From positions 1-64,000 of the forward strand of contig CAMJYM010000004.1 of NCBI GenBank assembly GCA_946220865.1: DNA of 64,000 bases. Direction: 5' to 3'. The stretch comes from an uncultured Clostridia bacterium (lineage in GTDB: Bacteria > Bacillota > Clostridia > Saccharofermentanales > DTU023). The translations under genes were made by a program, and so were the position numbers. Under the pieces are notes generated by a model. That model did not search any database. It saw only the letters and a program-made list of their open reading frames with translations, and had not been told where the DNA came from. Positions 8,235-17,530 of this stretch are shown piece by piece; the stretch's first letter is position 1; the number at the start of each line of letters is the position of its first letter.

Positions 8235-9800
8235 TTATAGAAAACGGAGAAGATCGGCCTCGAGCGAATAAGTCTTAGCCTGACTTATTCGAACCTCAGC
8301 AATGCGTCCTTCGAACTCAGAAAGCCGTCCTTCTTCTCTGTCATCATCCATGCTGCCCTTTGTCTTTTCGTCCAGGTGAATATTGATCAGGTGAAATTCT
8401 GAATCTCTTCCTGTCAGCACCTGAGGGTCTCCATGGCTTGGGCCTTCCACCAGAACTTCACGCTGACTGCCAAGCAAAGCCGCATGAGCTTCAAGTGAAA
8501 GCTTCGCCTGCAGGGCGGCCAGACGGTCAAAGCGCTCGTGCTGTATCTCAGCAGGGACTTGCTCCATTTTGGCGGCTGCAGTGCCAGGTCGCGGAGAATA
8601 GATAAACATGAAGGCCGATTCGAAGCGTAGTTCTTCCATAAGCTCAAGGGTTTGCTCAAAATCCTCTTCGCTCTCCCCGGGAAAACCGACAATTATATCC
8701 GTGCTCAGAGAGATATCCGGGCGAACTTCTCGAATCGCACGAACAAGATCCCTGTAGCGAGCGCTGTCATAGTGGCGGTTCATGGCCTTAAGGACGCGAT
8801 CAGAACCGGACTGCAGAGGCAGGTGAATGTGATTTTCAATCTGTGGGATCTCAGCAAGCGCTGTGATCATCGCAGCATCAAAATCTCTGGGATGCGGACT
8901 CATGTAGCGCAAACGTCTCAAACCGCTCTGGCCACCCAGCAGAGCAAGAAGCTCGGCAAAATTCCGGGGGTCATCGGCCTTTCCCCTGCTGAGATCGCGT
9001 ATTCTGGCAGTAAGCTCAGGGCTTGTCTGGAGACTTCCGGCCTCTTTTTTGCGCGGAAAAAGATCAAAGCCCCAGGCATTGACATTCTGCCCCAGCAGCA
9101 TGACTTCAGGAATCCCCTCTTCTGCAAGCTGCTGACATTCCTGCAAAATAGATCCTGCTTCCCTGCTGCGCTCTCTTCCACGCGTATATGGCACAACGCA
9201 ATAGGTGCAGAAATTGTTGCAGCCGTACATAATGGAAACCAGGCCTCTGTATTTGCGCTCACGCTTAAGGGGCAGTCCTTCGCAAATGCTGTTCTCATCG
9301 CTCACAGCATAGATGCGTTTTTGACCGGAATAGACCTTTAGCAGCAAGTCTGGAAGCTTTTGAATGTCGGCTGGACCGAAGAGAAGATTCACAAAAGCAA
9401 AGCTTCGGCGAATTTTTTCTGCCTGTTCCTTTTGCGTGGGCAGACAGCCACAAACGCCGCAGATTAAGTTTTTTCGGCGGTTTTCCCTGAGCGCTTTCAA
9501 TTCACCGAGATGTCCGAAAAGACGTTGATCTGCATTTTCACGAATACTGCAAGTATTGATCAGAACAAGATCGGCGTCCTCATAAGAGTCTGCTTCAAGA
9601 TAGCCCAGGTCACTCAAAATGCCGCGCAATTTTTCACTGTCATTTTCATTCTGCTGGCAGCCGAAAGTGCGCACAAAGGCACGAAGGGGCCGTCCAAGCT
9701 CCTGACTTTGTGCAATGACAGCCAGGCGGCAGGCGACACTGTCTTTGTTCTGTGAATCGTACTGTTCACGCGAAACGGTCATGTTCTTTTTATTTTCCAT
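8235..9800 (-). CDS. miaB: tRNA 2-methylthio-N6-dimethylallyladenosine37 synthase MiaB
   Basis: MiaB is a radical SAM methylthiotransferase that adds a methylthio group to i6A37 made by MiaA. The N-terminal UPF0004 domain starts with RTFGCQQNENDSEKL and carries the three cysteines that hold the auxiliary 4Fe-4S cluster. The radical SAM signature is GCNNFCTYCVVPYTRGRERS (CxxxCxxC) around residue 200, and a TRAM-like segment ends the protein. At about 521 residues it is longer than the usual 440-510; some of the excess is an insertion after the radical SAM motif. The ATG at 9800 is used here; a GTG two codons upstream and an ATG further in are possible alternatives because no site resembles a strong ribosome binding site. 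Confidence 0.95.
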   Translation of the reverse strand: MENKKNMTVSREQYDSQNKDSVACRLAVIAQSQELGRPLRAFVRTFGCQQNENDSEKLRGILSDLGYLEADSYEDADLVLINTCSIRENADQRLFGHLGELKALRENRRKNLICGVCGCLPTQKEQAEKIRRSFAFVNLLFGPADIQKLPDLLLKVYSGQKRIYAVSDENSICEGLPLKRERKYRGLVSIMYGCNNFCTYCVVPYTRGRERSREAGSILQECQQLAEEGIPEVMLLGQNVNAWGFDLFPRKKEAGSLQTSPELTARIRDLSRGKADDPRNFAELLALLGGQSGLRRLRYMSPHPRDFDAAMITALAEIPQIENHIHLPLQSGSDRVLKAMNRHYDSARYRDLVRAIREVRPDISLSTDIIVGFPGESEEDFEQTLELMEELRFESAFMFIYSPRPGTAAAKMEQVPAEIQHERFDRLAALQAKLSLEAHAALLGSQREVLVEGPSHGDPQVLTGRDSEFHLINIHLDEKTKGSMDDDREEGRLSEFEGRIAEVRISQAKTYSLEADLLRFL

Positions 9801-9818
9801 ATCCACTTCAGCTGCGCT

Positions 9819-10664
9819 TCAGGCGTTCTGCATAAAGCTGCGAATCTCCTTACCGTCCCGAAGTCCCCGTTCATAGAGTCGCTGCAGCGATTCAGAATTA
9901 AAGGTAATCATGCGAACCCCTTCAGTATCATCTGGTGAAATAATAAGCACCTTGCCTTTTTGACTCAGCTCCTGGGCATAGGCGACAGCCTGATTATAGC
10001 GTTCAGCCCGCGTGACCATCAGCTCAGCAATTTTAGGATAGCGCAGACTCAGCATAGCGGCAATGTTGATGTCCGCGAGGGATTGACGAACGAGATCTTC
10101 AGGTTTGGTGAGGATAAGCACGACCCTGTCGGCACCGAAGCGAAAGGCATCTTCAACAGGCACAGGATTTGCAACGCCACCATCCACAAAATATTCATCG
10201 CCGACTGGATAAGGATTGCAGGCCAGAGGCACGGCTGATGAAGCAGCAAGGATACTGTAATCGTCCTTTTTTAAATCGTTTCGATCAAAAAAACGAACCT
10301 CGCCAGTATCAGCCTCTGTAGCGACGACATACCACTCAATCTGGCTGGACAGCACCTTTTCATAGTCAAGGGGTTCGCCCCCTTCTTCCTCGTTAAGCGA
10401 TCCATAGATATAGTCGAGATTGATCAGACTGCCTTCTTTGACCAGCTGATCCAGGCCCATGTAATCGGGCCGACGTGAATATTCGAGGTAATATTTGTAA
10501 TTACGGCCACGCTGACCCGCAATATAGGAAAGGATGTTACCACTGCCCGCGGAAACTCCTATCGCCAGGTCAAAATGGATCTGGTCATCAAGGCAGGTGT
10601 CCAGGACTCCTGCCGCATAAACTCCCCGCAGGCCACCTCCGACGTCAACGACTGCAGTTTTCAT
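9819..10664 (-). CDS. patatin-like phospholipase
   Basis: A 281-residue patatin-family acyl hydrolase, the group that includes bacterial RssA/YlbK-type proteins. The oxyanion motif GGGLRG is at residues 9-14, the nucleophile elbow GVSAG at 36-40 puts the catalytic Ser at 38, and the dyad Asp is in DGG at 161. No signal peptide is present, so it acts in the cytoplasm or at the inner face of the membrane. The substrate cannot be told from sequence. The ATG at 10664 is chosen because AGGA lies eight bases upstream and the conserved domain starts there; a longer reading would only add residues encoded by an imperfect 21-base tandem duplication (10682-10724). It ends 19 bases before miaB and may be cotranscribed with it. 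Confidence 0.85.
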   Translation of the reverse strand: MKTAVVDVGGGLRGVYAAGVLDTCLDDQIHFDLAIGVSAGSGNILSYIAGQRGRNYKYYLEYSRRPDYMGLDQLVKEGSLINLDYIYGSLNEEEGGEPLDYEKVLSSQIEWYVVATEADTGEVRFFDRNDLKKDDYSILAASSAVPLACNPYPVGDEYFVDGGVANPVPVEDAFRFGADRVVLILTKPEDLVRQSLADINIAAMLSLRYPKIAELMVTRAERYNQAVAYAQELSQKGKVLIISPDDTEGVRMITFNSESLQRLYERGLRDGKEIRSFMQNA

Positions 10665-10913
10665 AATATAATTCCTTTCGTAGAACTTATAAATCTCTTC
10701 ATAGAAGCTATAAATCTCTCTTCTAGCCTCAATCTCAAGCATTTCATTTTATTTTGAAGTTCAGGTATAAGCTTCTCATCTTTAATTTCGACCTGTAAAC
10801 CATTATACTTCATTGAAATGATTTTCTCCCTGCATAGAATCGCTGTTGCCCGCTTTGATTTTTCATTTTCGGAAAGACAGAGAGCCTGCAGATAGAACTT
10901 AGGGTTGAATGGC

Positions 10914-11681
10914 ATGAACAAGTCCGAACAAATAGAAGCTAAACCGCTTGCCAGAAAAGTCCCCCAAAAAAATGCCGGAACCATACCGGCAAAAGAGCCG
11001 ACCATAAAAACAGGACAGGCACAGAAATCAGGGGGAAAAAAGTCCCTTCTTGTTTTCTTTCTCTCCTGTTTCAAAATCAGTGCAGTCACTTTTGGCGGTG
11101 GCTATGTTATCGTGCCTTTGCAAAAACGCCGTTTTGCCGATGAGCTGGGCTGGCTTGATGAAGAAGAAGTTCTCGATCTTGTTGCCCTTGCTCAATCTGC
11201 ACCCGGACCTGTCGCCATCAATGCTTCAGTCCTCATGGGCCAGCGCCTTTTTGGGCTTAAAGGCGCCATCCTGGCCGTTCTGGGAACCGTGCTGCCGCCG
11301 CTCATGATTCTTTCTCTGATCTCGCTCTTCTATCAGGCTTTTTCTACGAATCGCCTGGTCAGAGCCTTCCTTAAAGGCATGCAGGCTTCAGTAGCTGCTC
11401 TCATTTTTTCGGCCATCTGGGATATGACGGCAGGTGTCTTGAAAAAAAGATCAGTCTATCAGCTCGCACTCCTGATTCTGGCGCTCGCTTTGGTCTTTCT
11501 GACGGAAGTCAATATTGTTTTAATCCTCCTGCTCTGTGCCTTTCTGGGCTGGCTCAGTCTCTTTATGAAGAGGGATCTTACTGACGAAGATGAGCTGCAG
11601 CCCACAACTAAGGCAGGACAAGACCAAAGTACTGCAGAGCCGTTCTCTTCCTATAATTCTAACGATGGGGAGGATAAGTAA
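10914..11681 (+). CDS. chromate transporter family protein, first half-size subunit
   Basis: A short-chain CHR-family membrane protein of 255 residues. The family signatures are visible: FGGGYVIVPLQKR after the first helix and AQSAPGPVAINASVLMG in the first loop, then several hydrophobic segments up to about residue 215. It starts with an unusual hydrophilic Lys/Ala/Pro-rich stretch of about 45 residues and ends with a polar tail of about 40. Short-chain CHR proteins work as pairs of inverted topology; the partner is the next gene, whose ATG abuts this stop codon. Chromate efflux is established for some relatives only, so the true substrate is open. The ATG at 10914 has AGGG nine bases upstream; a TTG at 10905 is an alternative. 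Confidence 0.85.
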   Translation: MNKSEQIEAKPLARKVPQKNAGTIPAKEPTIKTGQAQKSGGKKSLLVFFLSCFKISAVTFGGGYVIVPLQKRRFADELGWLDEEEVLDLVALAQSAPGPVAINASVLMGQRLFGLKGAILAVLGTVLPPLMILSLISLFYQAFSTNRLVRAFLKGMQASVAALIFSAIWDMTAGVLKKRSVYQLALLILALALVFLTEVNIVLILLLCAFLGWLSLFMKRDLTDEDELQPTTKAGQDQSTAEPFSSYNSNDGEDK

Positions 11682-12257
11682 ATGCTCTTACTGCTGGAAC
11701 TTTTCTGGTCATTTTTCCAGGTTGGACTTTTTGGCTTCGGCGGTGGCTATGCGGCTCTGCCTCTCATTCAGAATCAGATTGTCGAGCTTCACCACTGGCT
11801 GAACCCGGAGGAGTTTTCAGATCTGATCACGATATCCCAGATGACCCCAGGCCCCATCGCCATCAATTCAGCGACCTTTGTCGGCCTGCGCATGGCTGGA
11901 CTTCCCGGCGCGATTATCGCAACTCTGGGCAATGTTTTACCCTGTTTTATCATCGTCCTCGGACTCGCGTGGATCTATAAAAAGTACGCCAATGTCGAGT
12001 TTATGAAACGCATTCTTTTCGGCCTGCGTCCGGCCATTATTGCTCTTATCGCTTCAGCCGGAGTATCCATTCTCATTACAGCACTGAATGGAGCCGAAGC
12101 CACAAGTTTGAATCTGGATTCCATGAATCTGCTCTCACTTCTGCTCTTTCTGCTCTCATTTCTGGGCTATCGCCTGCTGAAAAAAATTGATCCGACATGG
12201 ATTATGCTTTTCATGGGCATAACTGGAGGCATCATATTTTATTTCACCAGGCTTTGA
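11682..12257 (+). CDS. chromate transporter family protein, second half-size subunit
   Basis: The 191-residue partner of the preceding gene, starting directly after its TAA stop. It begins at once with a hydrophobic helix and the signature FGFGGGYAALPLIQNQIVE, followed by SQMTPGPIAINSATFVG, the same pair of motifs as its neighbour. Five or six hydrophobic segments follow. The two genes most likely form one heterodimeric transporter in the cytoplasmic membrane, arisen by duplication. It converges on the transglutaminase gene with only eight bases between the stops and no evident terminator hairpin. Confidence 0.87.
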   Translation: MLLLLELFWSFFQVGLFGFGGGYAALPLIQNQIVELHHWLNPEEFSDLITISQMTPGPIAINSATFVGLRMAGLPGAIIATLGNVLPCFIIVLGLAWIYKKYANVEFMKRILFGLRPAIIALIASAGVSILITALNGAEATSLNLDSMNLLSLLLFLLSFLGYRLLKKIDPTWIMLFMGITGGIIFYFTRL

Positions 12258-12265
12258 ACTTTTGA

Positions 12266-14752
12266 TCAGAGTTTAGCGGATGCTGCAGGAAAGAGTACAC
12301 GGCGCAGGATCCATCGACGTTTTCCCAGATATTGTTTTAAGTTTTCTTCCTGCCAGTCATAATAGTCAAGGATGGCGGAAATTTCTTCAAGTGAAGGATT
12401 CTTTTCGGCATAGATTATTTTTTCCATCGCTGCCAGAGCGCGCTGACTCAGTACAGGAGGCGCCGCAATCTGCTCTTCCAGAGCTTTAAATCGTTGAAGC
12501 AGCGTCTGCTGTGGCTCAAAGCTCAACCCTGCGAGCCCTGCCATACTTTTCATATCTTCCCAGACACAGCCCGCGAGCACACGTGGCTCATATTTCCCTG
12601 AAGCCAGCAGATATGAGCGCCTATGGCGACGCTCACTGCGTCTTTTACAGGCCAGGATCCAGAAGACGAGCGCGAGAATCAATATAAGGAGCAAAAGCAG
12701 AGCACTCAGCAAAGCTTTGGATTTTGCGGACATCGGAGGCCGCTTCGGTGGCTGTTTTAAGGGCTGTGACGGCTTTGGATTTTGGCTTGGCAGGCGTTCA
12801 CTCTGTTTTTGCTGCAGCGTAGTCGCTCTGGTTTTATCCGGCTTTGTCACGCTTGTTGTGGGCTCTGTCCTGCGCGTTGTTTCGTGAGGCTGGCGTTTTT
12901 CTTCTTCCTGAGTATCATTTCCCATACGCTCAAGATCGGCGACAGGCGTCGCGTCAAAGGGAATCCATCCCAGTCCATCGAAGCGAACTTCCGTCCAGGC
13001 GTGGGCATTATCGGTCAGAACCTCACGCTGATAATCTTTATCATCATAAAAAGCCGGATTAACTCCGGGGACCAGAAATCCTTCAACATAGCGGGCATCG
13101 ATACCGGCTTCCCGTGCAAGTAAGGTCAGAGCTGTGGCGAAATAAACACAGTAGCCCTGCTTCTCTCTCAGAAAACTCTCAAGAAAATCTCGATTTGGGT
13201 CAGGAGTACTGACGTCCGTTGCATAAGTATAGTGTTCGGAAAGATATCGGCGAATATTGAGGAAGGTTTCAAGTCGGGAAGCTGGATCCGCAGACTTTGC
13301 ATAAACGATTTCCGCCAGATCCGGGTCCGTTTCCTCAAGGAGACTGCGATACTGCTCCTGGTCTTTCACTTCGGCCAATTGTATACGATCTTCGCGGAAA
13401 ACATCGCGCAGAATCTGTCCCTTCTCTTCTTCTGAAATAGCTTTGGGAATATATCCTTCAACCTCATAAGCGGCTTCGCCAATTTCCTGACTGGCATAGA
13501 TCTGACCGCCATTATTAAAGTAATAGAGTGTTTCCTTTTCACCGGGGTTGGGGCCAGCCTGTGTCGTGATGGTTTCCGGGCGGCCACCGTTAAATACCAC
13601 CTGAATGGGAAGCTGGCTGGGCGTTATTCTGAGCTTAGCATGAACGAATAAACGATCAATCCATTTATGTCCGCTGCGCAGGACTTCTGGATAGGAAAAA
13701 ACCTCCCCTTGCTTGCCATGCCGTGCTTCATTGTCAAAAATAAAGTTCGGCTCCATGTTATCGCCATGCCAGACATGGCCGTCATAATCACGAGCCATCG
13801 CTCCGCGCAGAAGCAGCTTATGTTCTGGTCCGGAGACATACATAAAGAGGTGATGCTGGAGTTGTAATGGCCCTCCAAGGCTCTTATTCAGCGGATAATA
13901 TCCCGCATCGCGCAGGCTGAATTCGTAGTAATTGACCGTTTCCGGAGCTCCCAGCCGCTTTTGAATTTGCCGGATATCATCGGCAATGGGAGCGTTGCGC
14001 AGAAAATTCTGAGGGAAGATGGCCTGTAGCCCAAGGGAGGCCGCCAGAAGCAAGGCAACAAGCAGGAAGGGTGGAATGGAAAAGCCATTCCGCTCGCCAA
14101 AGGTCAGCTTACCGTGGCGCGAAAAAACAATACCCAGAACAAAGAGACAGAGACAGAGGCAGAGCATCTGTTCCGGGCCAAAAGGATTACTGGCATCCGC
14201 CCCGAAAAATGGGAAGAGCATAACGGCCGACAGCACAAAAGGCAGAGGTTTCAGCCAGATGAGAGGCAACGCCAGGGCTGCTGCGAGAATATTGACGAGT
14301 ACGGCATAATAAGCCGGCTGCTCCAGGGAACCACGCGTGGAAGCAAAACTCCAGAGAATGCTGTTTTTAAGAGCATCGAAGATCCTCTGTAATAGTGCTG
14401 GAAGGGCTGGAAGGAATGCTCCCTTCATCAAGTAGGAAAGAAGACAGATCCCTAAGATTGAAGCAAAAATAAGACTGGAACTCCTGCGAAAAGTCAGGAT
14501 AAGGGCCAGGAGAAAAAGTGTCAGTACCTGCGCCAGCACAGCCGTAAGAGGCTGCTGAGTGACACCAACATTGTTGAGCATCATGGCGGCCCAGGCGAGT
14601 CCAAAAATGAGACTCAGGAAAAGCGAAAGCAGTAAATCGAGAAGACGATGACGTCGGCGCTCTTCCCTGCTGATTTCTAAAGTTTTTTCCTGACCATCCT
14701 TCAGTAGGAGTTTCAGGCGCAGGCGGGAGGAAGGTTCTGAATTTGTTTTCAT
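12266..14752 (-). CDS. membrane-anchored transglutaminase-like protein (TgpA type)
   Basis: An 828-residue protein with about seven or eight N-terminal membrane helices (roughly residues 40-280), a large external domain, and a final helix near 700-720 rich in Leu and Ile. The transglutaminase core is clear: GYCVYFATALTLLAREAGI with the Cys near residue 534, NAHAWTEV with the His near 583, and PFDATP with the Asp near 600. A Thr/Pro/Lys-rich linker precedes the last helix, and about 100 residues lie in the cytoplasm. Proteins of this build occur with MoxR and DUF58 partners, exactly as here, and are thought to act at the cell surface; the reaction is unknown. The ATG at 14752 overlaps the previous stop (ATGA), so a longer reading is not needed. 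Confidence 0.9.
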   Translation of the reverse strand: MKTNSEPSSRLRLKLLLKDGQEKTLEISREERRRHRLLDLLLSLFLSLIFGLAWAAMMLNNVGVTQQPLTAVLAQVLTLFLLALILTFRRSSSLIFASILGICLLSYLMKGAFLPALPALLQRIFDALKNSILWSFASTRGSLEQPAYYAVLVNILAAALALPLIWLKPLPFVLSAVMLFPFFGADASNPFGPEQMLCLCLCLFVLGIVFSRHGKLTFGERNGFSIPPFLLVALLLAASLGLQAIFPQNFLRNAPIADDIRQIQKRLGAPETVNYYEFSLRDAGYYPLNKSLGGPLQLQHHLFMYVSGPEHKLLLRGAMARDYDGHVWHGDNMEPNFIFDNEARHGKQGEVFSYPEVLRSGHKWIDRLFVHAKLRITPSQLPIQVVFNGGRPETITTQAGPNPGEKETLYYFNNGGQIYASQEIGEAAYEVEGYIPKAISEEEKGQILRDVFREDRIQLAEVKDQEQYRSLLEETDPDLAEIVYAKSADPASRLETFLNIRRYLSEHYTYATDVSTPDPNRDFLESFLREKQGYCVYFATALTLLAREAGIDARYVEGFLVPGVNPAFYDDKDYQREVLTDNAHAWTEVRFDGLGWIPFDATPVADLERMGNDTQEEEKRQPHETTRRTEPTTSVTKPDKTRATTLQQKQSERLPSQNPKPSQPLKQPPKRPPMSAKSKALLSALLLLLILILALVFWILACKRRSERRHRRSYLLASGKYEPRVLAGCVWEDMKSMAGLAGLSFEPQQTLLQRFKALEEQIAAPPVLSQRALAAMEKIIYAEKNPSLEEISAILDYYDWQEENLKQYLGKRRWILRRVLFPAASAKL

Positions 14753-15945
14753 AGCTCTCCCTCTCCCGTGTTTTTCTTCAAGTGGATTTTTATGTTTTCT
14801 CTGGTGAGCCGCCGGATGAATGTTCTCCACTCACGAGGCAGGACATTCAGAGGACTAATCAGATAAAGAAGAATACCCTGCGAACTTGCTGCCAGTAAAA
14901 GAAGCTCTGAACAGATTCGTTCATCCAGCTCAAAGCTGAAAATCACATAAAAGCGCTGGCCGGGAATCTGCTGTTCTTCAATAAGTTGGCTCACAAGGTC
15001 AACACCTGAGTTGTAGGGCAGCAAAGCCAGCTGATTGCGCAGAAGTTCGTATTCATCCATACTGCGGATTTCATCCTCTTCCGGCCAGGGCATGTGCTTT
15101 TTCAGGCGAATTTTATATGCATCGTTAAGAAAGCTCTGAGCCACAGCCGAAACTTCATCCAGGCAGAGATCTCGCAAACAGAGCAGAGGTTCTGCTGAGG
15201 CATTTTCAGGATCAACGACAGGCGGCAGGTTGAGTAAAAAACAAAGCTGCGCTTCATCGGCTTTCTCATATTGGCGTACCATCCACTTCTGCATTCGGGC
15301 AGATAGCTTCCAGTGAATAGAGCGCATACGGTCGCCGGAGTGCATCGGCCTCATGCGATCGATTTCATCCAGATCCGTGTCTGATTTTTTGGAGAGGTGT
15401 TCACCGGCTTCGAGAGGCGAACGGGATTCATTGTTTTCCCCTGAGGAGATCAGACTAAGAGGCGTCACGGCAACGGCCTGAAGGCTGTCCTGCATGTTCT
15501 GTCGGAGTTTCAGACTGAAAAAGCCGAGAACATCCAGAACTCGCAATTGGAAATACCAAGGTCTGAGTTTGCCACAATGCTGGCCGGGCATTTCCAGATA
15601 AAGGCGGAATTTTTCCCCTCTGGCCAGACGAAATTCGTCACTGCTGCCCCCGCTTTTGCCTTCGGCATCAAAAAATTGAGCGCTCAGGTAGAGAGTTCTC
15701 CACTGATGTTCCATAGAAAGTTCAAAGGCCCAACGTGCAATTTGGCCACGCTCAATACTCTTCTCGCCTTCCAGAGCTGTGATCTGAATCTTACGACGCT
15801 GAAGCAGCGAGGATAAGAGAGAAAAAAGCGGAAGGAGCAGGAAAAAAAACAGCAGCAAATTGGCCCAGCGCCAGTTGCCAAAATGGGTTCCCAGCCAGAT
15901 CAGGACAAGGAAAAGCAGGTAGGCATAAAAGCGTGGACGAATCAT
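14749..15945 (-). CDS. DUF58 domain protein
   Basis: A 398-residue protein with two adjacent N-terminal membrane helices (about 5-50) and a DUF58 domain whose hallmark is the run DRMRSIHWKLSARM near residue 210, preceded by DEIDRMRPMHSGD. The C-terminal part is likely a von Willebrand A-like fold, as in other DUF58 proteins. It sits between a MoxR ATPase and a transglutaminase and overlaps both by four bases. In studied systems MoxR ATPases act as chaperones for vWA-type partners, so this protein is probably the MoxR client or adaptor. The exact role is unknown. Confidence 0.9.
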   Translation of the reverse strand: MIRPRFYAYLLFLVLIWLGTHFGNWRWANLLLFFFLLLPLFSLLSSLLQRRKIQITALEGEKSIERGQIARWAFELSMEHQWRTLYLSAQFFDAEGKSGGSSDEFRLARGEKFRLYLEMPGQHCGKLRPWYFQLRVLDVLGFFSLKLRQNMQDSLQAVAVTPLSLISSGENNESRSPLEAGEHLSKKSDTDLDEIDRMRPMHSGDRMRSIHWKLSARMQKWMVRQYEKADEAQLCFLLNLPPVVDPENASAEPLLCLRDLCLDEVSAVAQSFLNDAYKIRLKKHMPWPEEDEIRSMDEYELLRNQLALLPYNSGVDLVSQLIEEQQIPGQRFYVIFSFELDERICSELLLLAASSQGILLYLISPLNVLPREWRTFIRRLTRENIKIHLKKNTGEGEL

Positions 15946-16892
15946 TTTTCCGGTACAGGAGTGCGTTCGAGGACAGACTGGATAATCAGCTCAGGCGTAC
16001 TGCGTTTCAGACGACTTTCAGGTTTCAGGCTGAGTCGATGTGAGAGTACAGGTCTGGCCAGAGCCTGGACATCGTCAGGACGGACAAAGTCACGGCCATG
16101 CAGCAAAGCGCGGCCCTTGGCGGCCTGCATAAGCATGCGCGAAGCTCGTGGGCTGGCCCCCAGCTGCACATCTGGATGCTGACGGGTTCCTGTGGTCAGC
16201 AGTGTGATGTAATACTTTATACTGTCTGCACAGTGGACCAGACGGGTCTGCTCACGCATCCATAAAACCTGATCCACACCGGCTACAGGTGAAAGCTGTT
16301 CCAGAACTTCGTCCTGATCATAAAGTCGCAAAATCTGCACTTCTTCATCCAAACTTGGATAGCCCAGATTGATTTTCAGCATAAAACGGTCAAGCTGGGC
16401 TTCCGGTAAAGGATAGGTGCCCAGATGCTCAACCGGGTTCTGCGTCGCCAGAACCATAAACGGCTGTGGCAGCACGTAGGTCACACCGTCGACCGTCACC
16501 TGCCCTTCCTGCATCACTTCAAGCAGTGCCGACTGTGTCTTCGGCGAAGTTCGATTGATTTCATCAGCCAGAATCAATTGCTTCATGACAGCGCCGGGCT
16601 GAAATTCAAACTCATTTGATTTCTGGTTAAAAAGGTTAAAACCCGTCACGTCAGAGGGCATAAGATCCGGAGTAAACTGAATGCGGTTAAAACTCAGATT
16701 CAAAGAACGGGCCAGACTTGAAACCAGAGTCGTTTTACCAATACCGGGAACGTCTTCAATCAGCACATGGCCACCGGCAGCAAGCGCAATCAGCAGCTCT
16801 TCTATGACGGCATTTTTGCCGATCATGATACGGTTAATATTATTTTCGATCTTGTCGCAAAGCTGCTTAAATCCCTGAGCATTAGCTTTCAT
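15942..16892 (-). CDS. MoxR-type AAA+ ATPase
   Basis: A 316-residue AAA+ protein of the MoxR group. Walker A is GIGKTT at 50-55, Walker B is LILADEIN with Asp110 and Glu111, and sensor regions follow (ATQNPVEHLGTYPLPEAQLDRF, and the C-terminal lid ending in SPRASRMLMQAAKGRA). MoxR ATPases assemble as hexamers and help mature or activate partner proteins. Its start overlaps the previous stop and its stop overlaps the DUF58 start, each by four bases, which points to a fixed ratio of the products. Confidence 0.95.
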   Translation of the reverse strand: MKANAQGFKQLCDKIENNINRIMIGKNAVIEELLIALAAGGHVLIEDVPGIGKTTLVSSLARSLNLSFNRIQFTPDLMPSDVTGFNLFNQKSNEFEFQPGAVMKQLILADEINRTSPKTQSALLEVMQEGQVTVDGVTYVLPQPFMVLATQNPVEHLGTYPLPEAQLDRFMLKINLGYPSLDEEVQILRLYDQDEVLEQLSPVAGVDQVLWMREQTRLVHCADSIKYYITLLTTGTRQHPDVQLGASPRASRMLMQAAKGRALLHGRDFVRPDDVQALARPVLSHRLSLKPESRLKRSTPELIIQSVLERTPVPEK

Positions 16893-17530
16893 GATGGAAT
16901 CACGTCCTTCCTTGTATCTGAGGATGTTTTGAAGGCCTTGGCTTTAATTTCAGGCCGTTTGAAGAAGTTTGGAAGAACCAAGGGACCCAGGTTGTTTTCG
17001 AGCACAAGAAGGTTGTCTTTGTGTTCGCCTTTCTGCCCTGTTTCATCTTTTATCAGTAAAAGCAGCAAGTCGAGATGATGCCTGCGTCCGTACCGTGCAA
17101 ACAGCTGGTCCAAACTGTCCAGAAGAATCTGCTGTCCACGTTCAAGTCTCCTGTAAAATGTTTCTTCTTCAAGATGCCGCAGCTGATCGCTGCGAATGTT
17201 AAGAATACCTTCGATTTCAGAGATGGGCAAGCGCTTTTCAAAATCCTCGGCATGAAAAACCAGTTCATCCTTGCGGGAGATCATCAGCAACATTTGTTGA
17301 TAAGGCATGAGCGGAAGCCCTGCAAGATGCAAAAAAGAGGAGGCCCATTTTGCCTTTTCTTTAACAGAAGCAGAATGAATACGCCAGAGTGATAGCAGAT
17401 AGCGGCCAAGGTGAAAAAGCAGGTTCAGCGTGGCGCTGAAAAGAATCAGCTTGATCAGCCAGGGAGCAAGGCTGCCTGATTTAAGGAGCAGCCAGGAAAA
17501 AAGAACGAGCAGCAGCGAGAGAATATTCAA
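16889..17530 (-). CDS. membrane protein of the MoxR operon, unknown function
   Basis: I do not recognise this 213-residue protein. It has two hydrophobic segments at the start (about 3-20 and 24-48) and a soluble region of about 160 residues that is probably cytoplasmic, with many Leu, Glu and Arg and a likely helical stretch around 105-150. The start is a TTG that overlaps the stop of the upstream gene (TTGA), with GGCGGTG in front; no ATG exists near the start. Its strict coupling to the PyrE-like gene before it and to moxR after it suggests that it belongs to the same complex. Confidence 0.7.
   Translation of the reverse strand: MNILSLLLVLFSWLLLKSGSLAPWLIKLILFSATLNLLFHLGRYLLSLWRIHSASVKEKAKWASSFLHLAGLPLMPYQQMLLMISRKDELVFHAEDFEKRLPISEIEGILNIRSDQLRHLEEETFYRRLERGQQILLDSLDQLFARYGRRHHLDLLLLLIKDETGQKGEHKDNLLVLENNLGPLVLPNFFKRPEIKAKAFKTSSDTRKDVIPS

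Noticed and set aside
10661..11089. Minus-strand frame of 142 codons over the intergenic region and the first transporter gene
   Set aside because: It is antisense to the clear transporter gene and its end is only the upstream part of the lipase reading.
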